A DNA stretch of 64,000 nucleotides from Ctenosaura bakeri (GCA_948474755.1 CAOLHI010001814.1:1-64000), one strand, 5' to 3'; shown: positions 34,770 through 47,800, numbered from the stretch's first letter. The notes: generated from the sequence alone by a model not told the origin. A program made the numbers and translations.

Positions 34770-34972
34770 GTTCATCTCTTCCTCATTGTCATTTGAGTGT
34801 TCCTGACACTCAAATTCATATTGGCAGCCGTCTTCTCAGCTGATTCAAAGCCAGCAGTTTGGAGTAAAAAGAAACAGCGATCAGTCTGTTAGTCCAGTCT
34901 ATTTCAGATTCCCAGGACTGCTTGACTCACAGGAATCTATAGGACAAGCCCTGAATGCCACAGTTTTATCAA
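34770..34972 (-). promoter_or_regulatory. Putative V2R-B core promoter and 5' leader
   Basis: GATAAAA-like sequence at 34964-34970 followed by the shared GTGGCATTCAGGGCTT block and TCCTATAGATTCC, about 200 bp upstream of the ATG at 34758. Confidence 0.4.
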
Positions 34973-35432
34973 TGTTCTTGGTTCATATGTTTCACATAAT
35001 CCCTGGAACTCCTTAGGGTAAAGAGTATAATTAGAAGTAATGATGACTGATTTGATAATAACAGGATAGTGAATAATTTTCTCAGTTTTGTAGGTTCGTT
35101 GTGGAATTGCAAAGAAAAACATGTTTATCACACTTTGACTTTGTCAGTGGGAGAGCAAGGAAGTGGGAGAGGTTAAGAACCCTTCAAACCAAAGAGACCT
35201 TCAAAATTCTCTCTTTTATTTATAAGAACATCTGGACCACAACTTGGAAAAAGTTCTTTCTGTCTCTGGACTCGAAATCTCAGAATCTCCTTTTAGCATG
35301 CCCATTAGACATACTGCCTTGAGTGTTTTGGAAGCTGTCATTCAAAAAGTAACTTACCCAGACTCAGATCTGGGTGAAAATATTTGTGATGGAAGAGACT
35401 TCCAAAGTCCAGTCTTTAGGAGAGGCACTTGG

Positions 35433-35660
35433 TGTTGTGTGCTTTCAAGTTGTTTCTAACTTATGGAGGTCGTAAGGTGAACTTGTCATGGGGTTTTCTT
35501 GGCAAGATTTACTAAGAAGGGGTTTCCCTTTGCTTTCCCCTAGGGCTGGGTGTGAGTTGCTCAAAGTCACCCAGTGGGCTTCCATGGCAAAGTGAAGATT
35601 CAAACCCTGGTCTACAGAGTTATAGTCCAACGCTCAAACCATTGCCTCATGCTGCCACTC
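35433..35660 (+). mobile_element. MIR-like SINE upstream of V2R-B
   Basis: GTGCTTTCAAGTTGTTTCTA, GGGGTTTTCTTGGCAAGATT, CAAAGTCACCCAGTGGGCTT and the GTCCAACGCTCAAACC end. A second partial copy in the opposite orientation lies at about 35830-35960. Confidence 0.7.
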
Positions 35661-36173
35661 ACAACAGAGAAACTACTCCATCACTAATGGAAGCAGGCAA
35701 AGGTCTCTCAGTAACTCCAATACTTTCTGGAAACAGATTATTTCACTATCAAATAGCTTGTACGTTAGGAAGTTCTTCCATTGGAAGCAATTGATTCAGG
35801 TTCCTCTCCTTGAAGCTCTGAAAATGATGGGTAAAGCACACTCTCTCAGCCTAGGAGGATTGCAATGGAAAACCTTCCCTGAACAAATCTTGCCAAGAAA
35901 AGCCTAAGAAAAGACCACCAGAAGGCATGGTTAACTTGAAGATGCACAACCACAACAATCCTGTTCTCTTTTGCGGGAGGAACAACCATACCATGCTCTT
36001 CCCTTGGAGAAATTTGTTTCCAGAGTTCTCATTATTGTTGCCACTGGAGAACAACACTGACACTTTCCAGAAGTCCTAGCCCTTTTGAGTTGTCTTGCTA
36101 AAGTGGGAGGGCCAATACATATCTGCTTGTTTGTGTGCAGTATTACTTTTTTTTTTTTTAAAAAAGATCTCTT

Positions 36174-36634
36174 TGATGATCAGCAATGAAATAACGAGAC
36201 CAGACACAGAAAATTGAGTTAAGCAAGAGCCACTTTATTTGACCTTATCTATTGAGGGTGCATTGGCTTGGAAATGGAGCAAGAGTGGGAAGCAACCTGA
36301 GGCAGGTCCAGATGAGGCCCAGGTATCAACCCTGTGATAACCTCCTCAGCCTTCTCTCGGCTGAAACATATAAGCCCTGGGGACAATCCAAATATTATGG
36401 TTTACTTCCTAGTCTAGCTTAAGTGGAAGGTAATCCAGGGAGGTCTTGGACCAGGCACATGAAGACTTGGACCAGGCACGTGGCATTTAGGGAATCTAGA
36501 GATGATCAAATTAATGACACTGACCAAGGTCATATTGTAACCAAGAATGGACTGACAAATTGTGAATTCAGCAGCTCGCAATCAAACTGGACCACAGTTA
36601 GAAAAATTCTAAGAGCTACCACACATGCCTGACA
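36174..36634 (-). mobile_element. Probable ERV solo LTR, unrelated family
   Basis: On the minus strand: TGTCAGGCATGTG start (36634), GCTTATATG box near 36372, AATAAAGTGGCTCTTG near 36240, then GTCTGGTCTCGTTATTTC and an end near 36174. Two 22-bp direct repeats (GACTTGGACCAGGCAC type) lie at 36440-36482. Boundaries are approximate; no target duplication found. Confidence 0.45.
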
Positions 36635-36787
36635 CCAAACCAACCAACCAACCAAACAAACCCTGGGCCCATTTCCCAGTGAAGTAATCTGATGTATGAA
36701 GATCCTCTGCAGCTCCATTAAAATGGAGTACAAACTCAGACTAATATTTGATGTTAGCCCTTATATCAGGTATAGCCCTGAGTCTAT

Positions 36788-37438
36788 GGCCCTTTTCGCA
36801 CTGAGGCTTTTTGCGTGAGCTGGGGTGGGCGGCTTGCGCGAAAAGCCTCTTCCGAGAGCCTGCCGGTTCCCCGCTCGTTCCTTCTGCAGGTGAAGGAACA
36901 AGCGGGGAAGCGGCAGCGTCCCGGAGGCGGAGGCGGCTCGCGCGTCCATCCTCCCCCACTTGCGCGAGAAGCAGGAGCCTCTCGCGCCGCCCCCGCGCAC
37001 GCGGGAAGCGAGCGACAGTCGCGCCTGTCCCCCCCGCGTGCGCCAGGAGCGAGCGACAGTCACACCCGCCCACCCACCCCGCGCGCGAAGCGGGAGGCTG
37101 TCGCGAGCAGCCCCCCACCCGCGCGAAGCAGGATGCCATCGCATCCTTCACGCAAGTGCCCCGCCCCACCCCTTCCTTCCGCAGGAGCGGAGGGAAGGAA
37201 GCCCTACCCAGCCGCCTCTCCGATGCACCGCACAACAGGTAAGTGCAGGTGGGCGCCGGGAGCGTTGCGCGAGCGCGGGGTGATTTTCGCTTGGAAGCGA
37301 AAATCAAAAACCCCACGCTCGCGCCGCTGCAGCCCCGTGAGAGTGCCGGAAGTGGGAGTGCGTCGTGTGGAGTGGCGCTCCCACTCCCGCACGGCTCACG
37401 GGACTATTTAGCTCGGGAAAGCCCATGCGAAAAGGGCC
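36788..37438. mobile_element. GC-rich non-autonomous DNA transposon, 651 bp, TSD TAT
   Basis: Ends GGCCCTTTTCGCA and TGCGAAAAGGGCC are exact inverses, flanked by TAT (36785-36787 and 37439-37441). The interior is very GC/CpG-rich and carries a hairpin GATTTTCGCTTGGAAGCGAA at about 37281. Long overlapping open frames arise from the composition and have no recognisable domain. Confidence 0.85.
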
Positions 37439-37804
37439 TATGATGGAGTTTATGCAACTTCAGCTCTGCATCATAAAAACAATGCAGGAGGCCCCCACCA
37501 TTCATATGTAAAATTGAGAAGATCAACCAGCTCCTGCAACACTTGTAAAGTGAATTTCCTTAGTTCATACAATTTGCCATTTGTGAGATGGCGATATTGT
37601 TAAATGATACCAATGTGTATACCTAAAGTAGGTAAGGAAAGTGGACAGTGCACTGAACTTTCTCAAAGAAGCAGAAAAAGCCAAAGACTTCCCTAGGGGA
37701 GCCTGGTTCATGTAGAAGCCACCATCCAGTGAGAAGCCCAGTAGTACAAAAGGTTTGGTGTCAACTAGGCAAAAGCAAAAGTCCAACTTAATGTCACCTT
37801 TCAG

Positions 37805-37950
37805 CTTTGAGCACCTGCTTCCCTTCTCCCACCCCCCTTTTTCCCCTCTCATTCCCTTGCCTTTTGCCCGGGAGTGCTTGCCTTACTTCTCCATACCCAG
37901 GAAAAAGGCAAGGAAATAGGAGGGGGAGAAAGGGGGTGGGAGGCATGCAC
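37805..37950. repeat. Imperfect inverted repeat of C/T- and G/A-rich arms
   Basis: CCTTCTCCCACCCCCCTTT and CCCTTGCCTTTTGCCCGGGA on one arm mirror CCCAGGAAAAAGGCAAGG and GAAAGGGGGTGGGAGG on the other. Could form a hairpin; origin unknown. Confidence 0.6.
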
Positions 37951-38136
37951 ATGCCTTCTCCACATGCAGGTCGTTCCAGGAAGATGTATTTATAAGAGAC
38001 AATTAAGCCTGCTTTCTTTTCAAACCAAAAGTTTAGTTCACAAAAGTTTAGTTCACAGGGATCTACAATGGTTTGAGTATCACTATTTGACCTAGTGAGA
38101 CAACCTATCATTTGAGACTGAAATGCAAGAGATGGA

Positions 38137-38567
38137 GGCCCTTTCCACACCTTATCTTTTTTCAGTGCTGGGGTGTGGGGATTGTGTGAGCAGCCTCCAG
38201 CGAGAAGCTCTCGCATCCCCGCTGCTTCAGCTCCACATGAGCTGCCTGCTCCCGAGCAGGTAACGCGAGAGCCCCGGCTCTTCCTTCTGCAGCGCAGCCT
38301 GGGAATTTCCCATGCTGCACTGGAGAGGAAGTGTGACCGCCTTGGCTCTGGAGGCTCTGCACACACTGCAAGTGCGCATGGGGCCCTGGAGCAATGCGCG
38401 ATTGTGCACCATTTTTGGCTGAAAGCCAAAAATGAAAAAGTGCGTTAGTGGTGCCTGCCAGGCCCTGGGGCGTCGTGTGATTGTGAGTGCATTGTGCAGA
38501 TCACTCCTCATAATCATGCGACACTCGAGGGGCCCTTTCACATGGCAAATACCACACGAAAAGGGCC
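38137..38567. mobile_element. Non-autonomous DNA transposon of the GGCCCTTT family, 431 bp
   Basis: Ends GGCCCTTTCCACACC and CACACGAAAAGGGCC; internal hairpin ATTTTTGGCTGAAAGCCAAA at about 38410. Flanks GGA and TGA differ by one base. Confidence 0.75.
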
Positions 38568-38699
38568 TGAAAAACACTGAAAAACGCAAAAGAACACTTA
38601 CTTGGTTTTGATTGAAACCTGAGGCCAGTGGTTCCCAAACTTTGATCCCTTAGATGTTTTGAACTGCAGTTTCCTGAGGTCCCAGGTTGTAAGGCCAGT

Positions 38700-39060
38700 A
38701 AAATAGCAAGGGGGTGGAAGTTAAGCGTTGCTCTTCAGCTCACTCTCTCCCTTCTCACCAGCAACCATTGACCCTACCACTGGCATCATGTCCCCCCTAA
38801 CAGGAAGCAGCATCCTCCCACAGACCCTTCTTTTTATTTTAAAAGTTTTCATAATATATACAAACAAAATAAAAAAGAAACAACAAATTACAAGAAAACA
38901 TATACTAAAAAAGAGAGCACTAACACTACTAAAACTAACAAGCCCCCCCCCCCCCAAAAACGTAGTGTTTTAGTTCTTAGTATTTTAGTACCATAATTAC
39001 AAGTTTGAGTCCTAACATACCTGCCTTCTTGGTCTTCAAACTCATTGGCAGGTGGCAAGT
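38700..39060. other. Spacer with no gene
   Basis: A-rich and AT-rich stretch with a C-run at 38944-38955; possibly LINE-derived. Nothing coding seen. Confidence 0.4.
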
Positions 39061-39510
39061 TAGGGTTCATGTAGCTAGCAACTCATTTTTTTTTCTTGAG
39101 TGATGCTGCAATAAATTCCTTGCCTAATTTGGGATAATGCAAGTGCTTCCTGTCCCATCTTCTTACACCAGTTTCTTGGAGACAGATTATGTCCTGAGTC
39201 ATTTTTTTGTTCCAGGAAATGAAAAATTGTAGTCTTTTTCTCAGGTACATTTATACCCCTCACAGTCCATGTTATGCATCTCAAATCAATACCAGGCAGA
39301 CCATTTGGCATGGTTCACTCTTGTTGCACTTCTAATTTCATCTTCTTTTCTATCTGATGTCTTGTCTTTACATCAGATGCAAATTCTTGAGATGCCTCTT
39401 TCTTTTGAATTCCCTCTTGCTCCAATTCTTTTTCTTTCTTTTTTTTTTTTTTACATTTCTGTACAAATTCTTTAGCTCTTTCTACTGTATTGATCTTCAT
39501 TCTTCAATCT
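39060..39510 (-). mobile_element. L1 LINE fragment, start of ORF2
   Basis: The minus-strand frame 39311-39075 reads DLRCITWTVRGINVPEKK, IFHFLEQKNDSG and later QIRQGIYCSITQEKK, the N-terminal endonuclease start of L1 ORF2 (ITWNVRGI). The preceding frame (39500-39315) is lysine-rich, as at the end of ORF1. Confidence 0.75.
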
Positions 39511-39587
39511 CCATTCTGTTATTAAAATGGACACAATGTTCCCACAATATTTGCTGGCCAATTCAAACAAGACAAATAGATGGACAA

Positions 39588-39800
39588 TGTGGTGAATTTG
39601 TTTGAGCATTGGACTAGAGCTCCAGGAGAGCACAGTTTGAATCCCTGTTTAATCATGGAAACCCACTAGCTGACCTTGGGAAAGTCACACACTCTCAGCC
39701 TCAGAGGAAGGCAAAGGCAACCCCTACCTTCACAATTCTTGCCAAGAAAATCCTAGGATAGGGTGACTGAAAGTCAGAACAGCAGCTGCAACCACAAGAT
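39588..39800 (-). mobile_element. MIR-like SINE
   Basis: Reverse orientation of the SINE at 35433-35660: GAAACCCACTAGCTGACCTT, GTCACACACTCTCAGCCTCA and CTTGCCAAGAAAATCCTAGG in that order. Confidence 0.7.
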
Positions 39801-41322
39801 TCTAACTTGTAAGATGACATACCCAAAATATTTGGGCCCATAGTCCATCTTTTATTCTGCCAACAGTCAATGAGTTGACAACAGATACCTTCAATTCATT
39901 GGCTTCTGTGGTGGGCCTGACTGAAGGCTTGCAGTCTTCACTCAGGTCTGTGTCCTGAGTATTTATATGACTGTCTCAGGGTTGCCTGACAGTCTTCCTT
40001 CAGCAGCATCCCACCCCTCCCCCATTTCTCTCAGTCTGTTTTTATATATTTTCAATTTGGCTCTTGTCATTCTTGTCACAACTTTGTAAATGGTCACATA
40101 GGTATCGGATCCAGGACAGCAGGCACCAAATGCCAAATGGCAGAGAATGATGTCCCATCCAGTTTAGGGGATGCATTGGAGTGATTAACATGCCCAAGAG
40201 GATTTTGCCTGGTTGTTTCATCTGTCTTTGAGCCAGAGGATTGGGTCCATTGGCCAAGAGACAGGTTGACTGATTCCTGGATCTGTACCCATGTGTATAC
40301 CAATCCTATCTGTATCTGTAGCCAACAAATTTGTGGCCTCTTCTTCTAATCTTGTCTTCATTGTCATTCTTGGAGTGGATGTTGCCCCTGGTCACACAAA
40401 TGGTTATGCTGATCATATTTGTTTGTGCTATTTAGATGGATGGGTTTAAAGTTTTTTAGCCTAAAAGAAACATTTTTGGGGGGTTGTGTGAGTTTTTCTT
40501 CTGCAGTTGTAACAGAAATTATAAACAAAACAATATAAAACAAAACAAAAATGTTTCTTAGCCTGATGGTGTGGAGACGTGGATTTCAGGTTTGAGATCC
40601 CCTGTGTGCCAAATTGAAATTGTTCATTTTTCTTGGGTTCATCATCATCATCATCCTCCTCCTCCTCTCATCATCATTTATTTGTTACCTGGTTCTCCTC
40701 AAGGCTCAAGGTGGGGTACAACAGAGGTTGAAATACAATGAAAAACACATTATGCTTGAAACTTAAAGTTTGAAATTCATTTAAAAAGTTACTCATGGGG
40801 CAGAAAAAACAATCTTAGAATGAAAATATCTGGTGGTTTGTGCTACAGTTCACATGCCACTCAGAGACTGACCTACAAACTTAATTCCCTTTAGAACTGG
40901 TCACTCATACATTCAATTATTGCCCAACTTGAAATGGACTGTTTTGACAATTCTCAGTAACCTGTACTTATGGATAATTCCTGTGAAACTGATATCTTCC
41001 ATGATACACTGAGTACTTATTCTTTCCTATTAGGAAAAGGAAAAGGGGAAGTTGATGCGCCATAAACAGCACACTATTATATATGTGGAGGAATTATGAT
41101 GAACTGAGACATGATGAACCAGAAGGCAAATTTAGAAGGCTTTAGGTTCAGTTTACAATGGTAAGATGGTTCATAAGTTGTGGCAATTCCCACTCCACCC
41201 AAAGCAAACTGATATGAAGTTCAACATCATCTGACGGAGTCCCTGTAAAACCAAAACAATGAAACTTGATGTCATATCTAATTCCATACATTTCTCAGGT
41301 TTTTTTTTTTTTTACTATTTCT
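39801..41322. other. Spacer upstream of the CR1, partly paralogous to the other spacers
   Basis: 40380-41250 is colinear with the ends of the other spacers (GGTTATGCTGATCATATTTG near 40403 and GATGAACCAGAAGGCAAATT near 41113). (CAT)n/(CTC)n runs at 40642-40672. The left part (39801-40380) was not recognised. No gene. Confidence 0.5.
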
Positions 41323-43951
41323 AATGATGCTTTCCTGGAGCAGATGACCACACATTCAAAAAGGAGAGAAGCAGGAGTAATGGGAGACTTCAACTATCTA
41401 GATATATCTTGGCAGTCAAACTCTGCCAGGAGCACAAGGTCCAACAAGTTCCTCATTTGCCTTGCAGACAATTCCATGGTCCAGAAGGTGGAAGAGGCAA
41501 CAGGGAGATCAACTATTTTAGATCTGATCCTGACCAACAGGGATGACCTTGTTAATGGGGTGGAAGTGGTAGGATCCTTGAGAAAAATGACCATGCCCTA
41601 CTGGAATTTGTTATTCAGTGGGAAGGGGAAGCCAAGTGTAGCCAGACAAACATTCTAGACTTTAAAAAAGCTTATTTCTGTAAACTTAGGGAATTACTGG
41701 CCAAAATTCCATAGTCAAGAATACTGAAAGAGAAGGGAGTTCATGACAGATGGGAATATGCTGCCTCAGAGTGTGATGGAGTCTCTTTCTTTGGAGGTTT
41801 TTAAGCAGCGGCTGGATGGCCATCTGCTGGGAGTGTTTTGATGCATTTTCCTGCATAGTAAGGAATTGGACTGGATGGCCCCTCTGGTGCCTTCCAACTC
41901 TATAATTCTATGATTCTTAAAAGTGAGATACTGAAGGCACAATTTAAAACTGTGCAATAAGGAGAGAAAATGGCAGGTGTCTAAAGAAACTAGAATGATT
42001 AACTAAATAACTCTTATCTGAGCTAAGTGTTAAAAGAAACATGTACAGGAAATGGGAGAATGGTGAAGTCACCAAAGAGGAACTCAAATAAATAGCCAGG
42101 ATATATAGGCAGAAGGTCAGAAAAGCTAATGCACAGAATGAATTCAGACTTGCTAAAGATATTAAAAACAATAAAAAGGGCTTTTTTAGATATGTCTACA
42201 GCAAAAGAAAAAATAAGGAAATGATAGGGTCGCTGCATGGAGAAGATGGCCAAGTACTAATGTGGGGAAGAGAAAAGGCAGAATTACTCAACACCTTCTG
42301 TGTCTCAGTTTTCTCACAAAAGGATAAAAGTACTCAACCTGAGGGGTGGGGAGCAGGTGGGGAAGTGGAAATGCAGTGAAGAATAGGTAGACAGTACAAG
42401 AATAGCAGGCTATACTAGATGAATTCAAGTCTCCAGGGCTAGATGAATTACATCCAAGGATATTAAAAAAAACTGACAGAAGTAATTTCAGAACCACTCA
42501 CAATAATCTTTGAGAAATTCCTGAAGAATAGGAGAATTCCTAACAGACTGGAGGAGGGCAAATGTTGTCCCCATCTTTAAAAAGAGAAAGAAAGAGGAGC
42601 CAAATAATTATCACCCGGTCAGTCTGACATCAATACTAGGAAAGATCCTAGAGCAGATCAGTAAACAGTCAGTTTGTAATTACTTAGAAAGGAATGCTGT
42701 GATCACTACAAGTCAACATGAGTTTCTCAAAAATAAGTCATGCCAGACTAATCTTATCTCTTTTTACGATAGAGTTACAAGCTTGTTAGACAAAGGGAAT
42801 GCTGTGGAAACAGCATATCTTGATTTCAGTAAGGCCTTTGACAAAGTTCCCCATGATATTCTTGCAAAGAAGCCAGTAAAATGCGGGCTGGATAGTGCTA
42901 CTGTTAGGTGGATTTGTAATTGCTTGACTGACCAAACCCAAAGGGTGATCACGAATGGCTGCTTTTCATCCTAGAGAGAAGTGACTAGTGGGATGCCACA
43001 GGTTTCTGTCCTGGACCCAGTGCTGTTCAACATTTTCATCAATGACTTGGATGAAGGAATAAAGAGCATGCTGATCAAATTTGCAGATGACACCAAATTG
43101 GGAGGGGTTGCTAATACACTAGAGGACAGGATCAACATTCAAAATGACATTCACAGATTGGAGAGCTGAGCCAAAGCTAACAAAATGAATTTCAACAGAG
43201 AGAAATGTAAGGTCTTACACTTAGGCAGAAAAAATGGAATGCACAAATATAGGATGAGGGATATGTGACTGGATAACAGGATGTGTGAAAGGGATTTAGG
43301 AGTCTTTGTGGACCACAAGCTGAACATGAATCAGCTGTGTGATGCAGCAGCCAAGAAAGCCAACACGATTCTTCATTAAATCAATAGGAGTATGGTGCCT
43401 AGATCAAGGGAGGTAATCATTCCACTCTATTCTGCTTTGGTTAGACCTCATCTGGAATACTGTGTTCCATTCTGGAGACCTCATTTCTAGAAGGATATTG
43501 ACAAGCTGGAGTGTGTCCAGAAGAGGGCAACCAAAATGGTGAAGGTTCTCGAAGCCATGCCCTATGAGGAGTGGCTTGGGAAGCTGGGTATGTTTAGTCT
43601 GCAAAAGAGAAAGTTAAGAGGGGAGACGATAGCCATATTTGAAGGGATGACATGTCAAGGAGGGAGGGGGCTTGATTTCTGCTGCTCCAAAGACTAGGAC
43701 AAGAAGCAATGGATACAAGCTGCAGGGAAGAAGATTCTACCTGAACCTCAGAAAGAACTTCCTGATGGTCAGAGCTGTCCAGCAGTGGAATATGCTGCCT
43801 TGGAGTGTGGTGAAGTCTCCTTCTTTGGAGGTTTTTAAGCAGAGGCTGGATGACCATCTGTTGGGAGTGCTTTGATGTGTGGCTCTGCATGGCAGGGGGT
43901 TGGACTGGATGGCCCCTGTGGTTTCTTCTAACTCTATGATTCTACGATTCT
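41323..43951 (+). mobile_element. CR1 LINE at the 3' end of V2R-C
   Basis: 5'-truncated element. Endonuclease part: MGDFNYLDISWQSNSARS and TILDLILTNRDDLV (41377-41550). Reverse transcriptase: AYLDFSKAFDKVPHDIL (42818-42870) and IKFADDTKLGG (43075-43107), with frame breaks between. The 3' end has the GTTGGACTGGATGGCCCC block and ATTCTATG-type terminal repeats. A second CR1 3' end is nested at 41757-41917. Gene A and B counterparts show the uninterrupted target sequence. Inactive. Confidence 0.92.
41757..41917 (+). mobile_element. CR1 3'-terminal fragment nested in the larger CR1
   Basis: GCTGCCTCAGAGTGTGATGG through TCTATAATTCTATGATTC repeats the end of the host element about 2 kb early; on both sides the ORF2 sequence (CATGACAGATGGGAATA and AAAAGTGAGATACTGAAG) is continuous. 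Confidence 0.85.
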
Positions 43952-44841
43952 TCTTTTTAGCTGCACTCTTCTGTTAAGATCAGGCCTCAGCAAAATGATA
44001 TAACATTTGGGAGAAAAAATACAGGCCAGCAAGCCAGTACTGGAAGTCAAAATGGAGAAAACCTCTACAGCCACCATGTATTTCCCTTTGGTACTTAGGT
44101 ATGCTGGAATAAAGGATACCCAGACACAGAAAAACACTAACATGCTGAAAGTGATAAACTTGGCTTCATTAAAACTGCTGGGTAAGTTCCTAGCTAAAAA
44201 AGCCACTGTGAAACCAACAGCGGTCAGGAAACCCAGGAAACCCAAAACACAGTAAAACATAGTAGTGAAACCTTCATTACACTCTAGCACAATTTCTTCT
44301 GCCACTGAATATATATCAGAATCTGGAAAGGGAGGAGAGATGGCCAGCCAGACACTGCAAATTGTAGCTTGTATCATGGAGGAAGAAAAAACAATTATGT
44401 TAGACAGCCCTCTTCCCACCCATTTCCTTATCCTGGAGCCTGGTTTGGTAGCCATGAAAGCTGCAACTACCAGGGTGGTTTTGGCCAATATGGAAGAAAC
44501 GGCCACTGAGAAGATCATGCCAAAGGCTATTTGTCGAAGGAGGCATGTTACCTTCTTAGGCTGACCAATAAAAAGGAAAATGCAAAGGAAAGAGAGGAGA
44601 AGGGAGACAAGGAGAATGAAGGTCAGGTTTGTGTTGTTAGTTTTGACTATGGGAGTGTCTTTGTGCTTCCTGAAGAGCCAAAGTACCAAAGCTGTGATGC
44701 AAGAAAGGGCAAGAGCAACAAAAGCCAAAGTGATCCCCAAGGGTTCTTCATAATTTAGATAGCTGATTTCTTTGGGAATGCACCCGTCCTGATTCTTGTT
44801 TGGGTAATGATCCTGTGCACAGGGATAACAGTGATCCATAT
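43934..44841 (-). CDS. V2R-C exon 6 (seven-transmembrane domain) ending in CR1 sequence
   Basis: 908 bp, residues 583-884. [17 protein letters not shown] start, complete seven-helix domain, [15 protein letters not shown] and [15 protein letters not shown]. After VQLKR the last residues (about RIVES) and stop TAG are read from the 3' terminal repeat of the adjoining CR1 element. V2R-A at the same place reads DQLKRIK and stops. Confidence 0.95.
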
Positions 44842-47800
44842 CTGCAAAAGAAAGAAAGCATGTGTATATTCAAGTCCTGGGCTTAAGCTTAACTAAACAT
44901 AGTTCACTACTGGGACAATATTTAATACTCAAGTATGTCCGTTTTCCAAGTCATTCTGTTTAAGGCTAACTTCAGATAGAATACCATGCAATGGAGGTCT
45001 TGGACTTATCAAAGTGAAGAAGAGAAGTTCATCTCCACCCATAAGCATATGATCTTTATTTAGAGATGAGCAAAGAAGAACTTGTATCACTTCGATATAG
45101 AAATCTGAAGCCTGGCTGTCTCAGTATAGTAAGAAAGCATCTTGAGGATTTTCTTATGTTCTCCAGGAGATCTTGATTCAGATATGTGATTAAGATATAT
45201 TTTTTTCTGTTTCTGTCTCTTCTATTTCAGCAAATCATATTTGGGTGAAATTCTATGTGTAAATGTAGTATTATTTCTTTTTATGACATTAAATAAAACA
45301 GTGACAATGGGACTGTTACCCTGATCTCTGAGGGTCCCAGGAGGGACACCTAAATTGCCAAACAACAACAACAGCACAACATTGGGGAAAATTAGCTGGA
45401 GCACTCACTAAAGCTAGCGAGAGGCAGGGTAACTTAGCAGGATCTTGCAACCCAGTGTCTATGGGGTCAGGTCAGTCAAGCAGTCAGACGGTTTAAAATA
45501 GCAAACATGATGTTTTATTAAGTACAGACAAACATTAAAGACACCACAATCACACAGATATCTAAAGAATCAGGGGTTGACTTGAAATAGGGATTTTTGG
45601 AGGGAAATGGGTGATGTGACACCTGTCTCGTAGTCCTGGAGAGGTCTGGAGATTGAGTTCGTTAGTATGGATTCTCAGTACGTGGAACTGAGGGGACAGC
45701 TCGCCAAACAAAGTGGCAGCAAGGTGGGATGGAAGTCCGGAGTGATCCGAGGAGGGTCTCGGAATCAGGGGTTTTTATAGGGTGAATTGTGACTACAGGC
45801 CATACCTTACTCAGTGAGAACAATGCAGTTTGGGAGTGGGACAAAGCCTTGGCAAGGTCAGAATTTAGCATGATTGACTTAAAGTCAAATTAACAATAGT
45901 GTAGCCAGTATGCAAATGCGGAGTGCTTAGTACAGCTTTGTCAGGTTACCTGCGCGGGGTAGGGAGCCTTTGTTAGTATTGCACATATGCATGGAGGTGT
46001 TTGACAGAGAGGTCCCTGAAGTGACGAACTGGCTCTGTCTGGCCAGCCTGGGTGGAGAATGGAATGTCCAGCAATTATAGGCCACGCCTGTTTACGTGCT
46101 TGTCCGGAGGCCTCGCAAACACGTGGAGAGGGATGGCAGAGGAAAGCCGAATGGATTGATATAAAAAATGATATCAAGTGCTATGGACCGCAGTAACAGG
46201 ACATCCTAACTGATTGAAAAGGCAGAAAGATACCCCCCCAAGTTATAATCCCTGTGGTGTCCACATTTCTCCAGTGCTGCACATTTCAAATCATTGCTCA
46301 AAAAAATTACAAAAAAAATACCAAATGCTGTCTAAAATCACTGCAAATAACCTTGGTAAGCCAGCTATCACATGCCAAAGAGATTTTCCCCTCATCAGTT
46401 GTCTGCTTGAGGAAGGACAAATCAAAGAATCAGATACAAATAATGTGAAAGATGTTCCGTACCCTTTTTGTTTGAAATCTTCCCTTCTGGACATGGAAGG
46501 CAATCATAGCAGCAAGGTGGCTTCCCTTCCTTCTTGGCCTTTCTATATCCTAAGCGACAAATTTCATTACATAGAGAAACAGGATGTATCTGGCCATAAA
46601 TGACAGAAAACAAACATTCAGATATTTCCATCTTAATGTCACAAGCATGAATTTATTCTCATGAGTTCCTGATTTGGTTGTATGCTGTGATGTCTTTGTT
46701 TTGAGTGAGAATGTTTATAGGACACCTATCAATGCTACTTGCAATAATGGATCCTCTGTGTCCAGAAACACTGTGTTATGCTAAAGAATGTAGGAAGTCT
46801 AAACTGCTTCAAACCTGAGGGTCTTCTCAATGTAGAACACATTGAGGTGTTCTTTGGTTAATGTCAACAAGTTCATGGGTAGCAGTTTGATTCTTGTTCA
46901 TGACATTTTTTAATACTTTATTTTCAGCCACTACAGTTGCCATGTAATCCCCCATACGTGGTCATCTACTGAGCATACTTGTGTGCAATAATGACTCCTA
47001 TGACCATAGAGTGACAATCTGGATAAGATTAAAACACTGTCAAATAATGAGGACTGGATGCGTTCTGTAGCATGAGAGATTATTGACTAACAGTCAGTAG
47101 TGTAGCAACGGCGGGGGGCATGGGAGCCATTCACCCCCGGTGGCAATGTTTTTGGGGCACCCTGGCTCATATCCACACCCCCACGCACTGCAGCAATGCC
47201 CGTGTGCATCATGGTCATGCCCCCACGCACCATGGCCACACCGCCTCCTGTCCCCCTTCCATGCACTCCAAGCTCCGCTGCTGCTAATAGTGGTTACTAC
47301 TTTAGGATAAATTGGTTTGTTTCCAGTCACTGACGTAAAGGTTGCTTCTGGAAATGACTTAGCCTAATGCAGTGGACATGGGCACATCTTTTTCTAACAG
47401 CTTGCTCAGTATAATAATTTGTTTCAATAGCTAAAGCTGTTGGGGATATAACACTGAAAAAATGTCTCAATACAACCTTTGTGGACCTTACCTCATTAAA
47501 CCTGCTGGGCCAAATCATGGCACTCTCATTAATGGCAAACCTCTTCTCCGAGGGAGACTGTGGGTCGATCTTTCCAACTTTGACTTTGAGAAAGGATGTA
47601 TTGGGCAATATAACCCAGTTGATAATATCAAATCCAGTTACTAATTCCCCATTTTGGTTGAAGGAAACTTCTTCCATTGCACTGTTATTAAATGAAATAC
47701 TTCTTAAAAAGTGGTGAAGCTATATGAGTGGAAATAAAAAACAGAGAAAGAATAATCAGCATGTGGAAGGAGGGAAGAGAGAAGAGTTTACATGAACAAC

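Noticed and set aside
36741..37411. Overlapping 107-198 aa open frames on both strands in GC-rich DNA
   Set aside because: They lie inside a non-autonomous transposon with inverted ends, are open on several frames at once because stop codons are rare in GC-rich sequence, and show only R/A/P/G-rich low complexity.
37794..38589. 211-aa minus-strand frame and neighbours
   Set aside because: Spans an inverted C/T-G/A repeat and a transposon; no domain, no splice or homology support.
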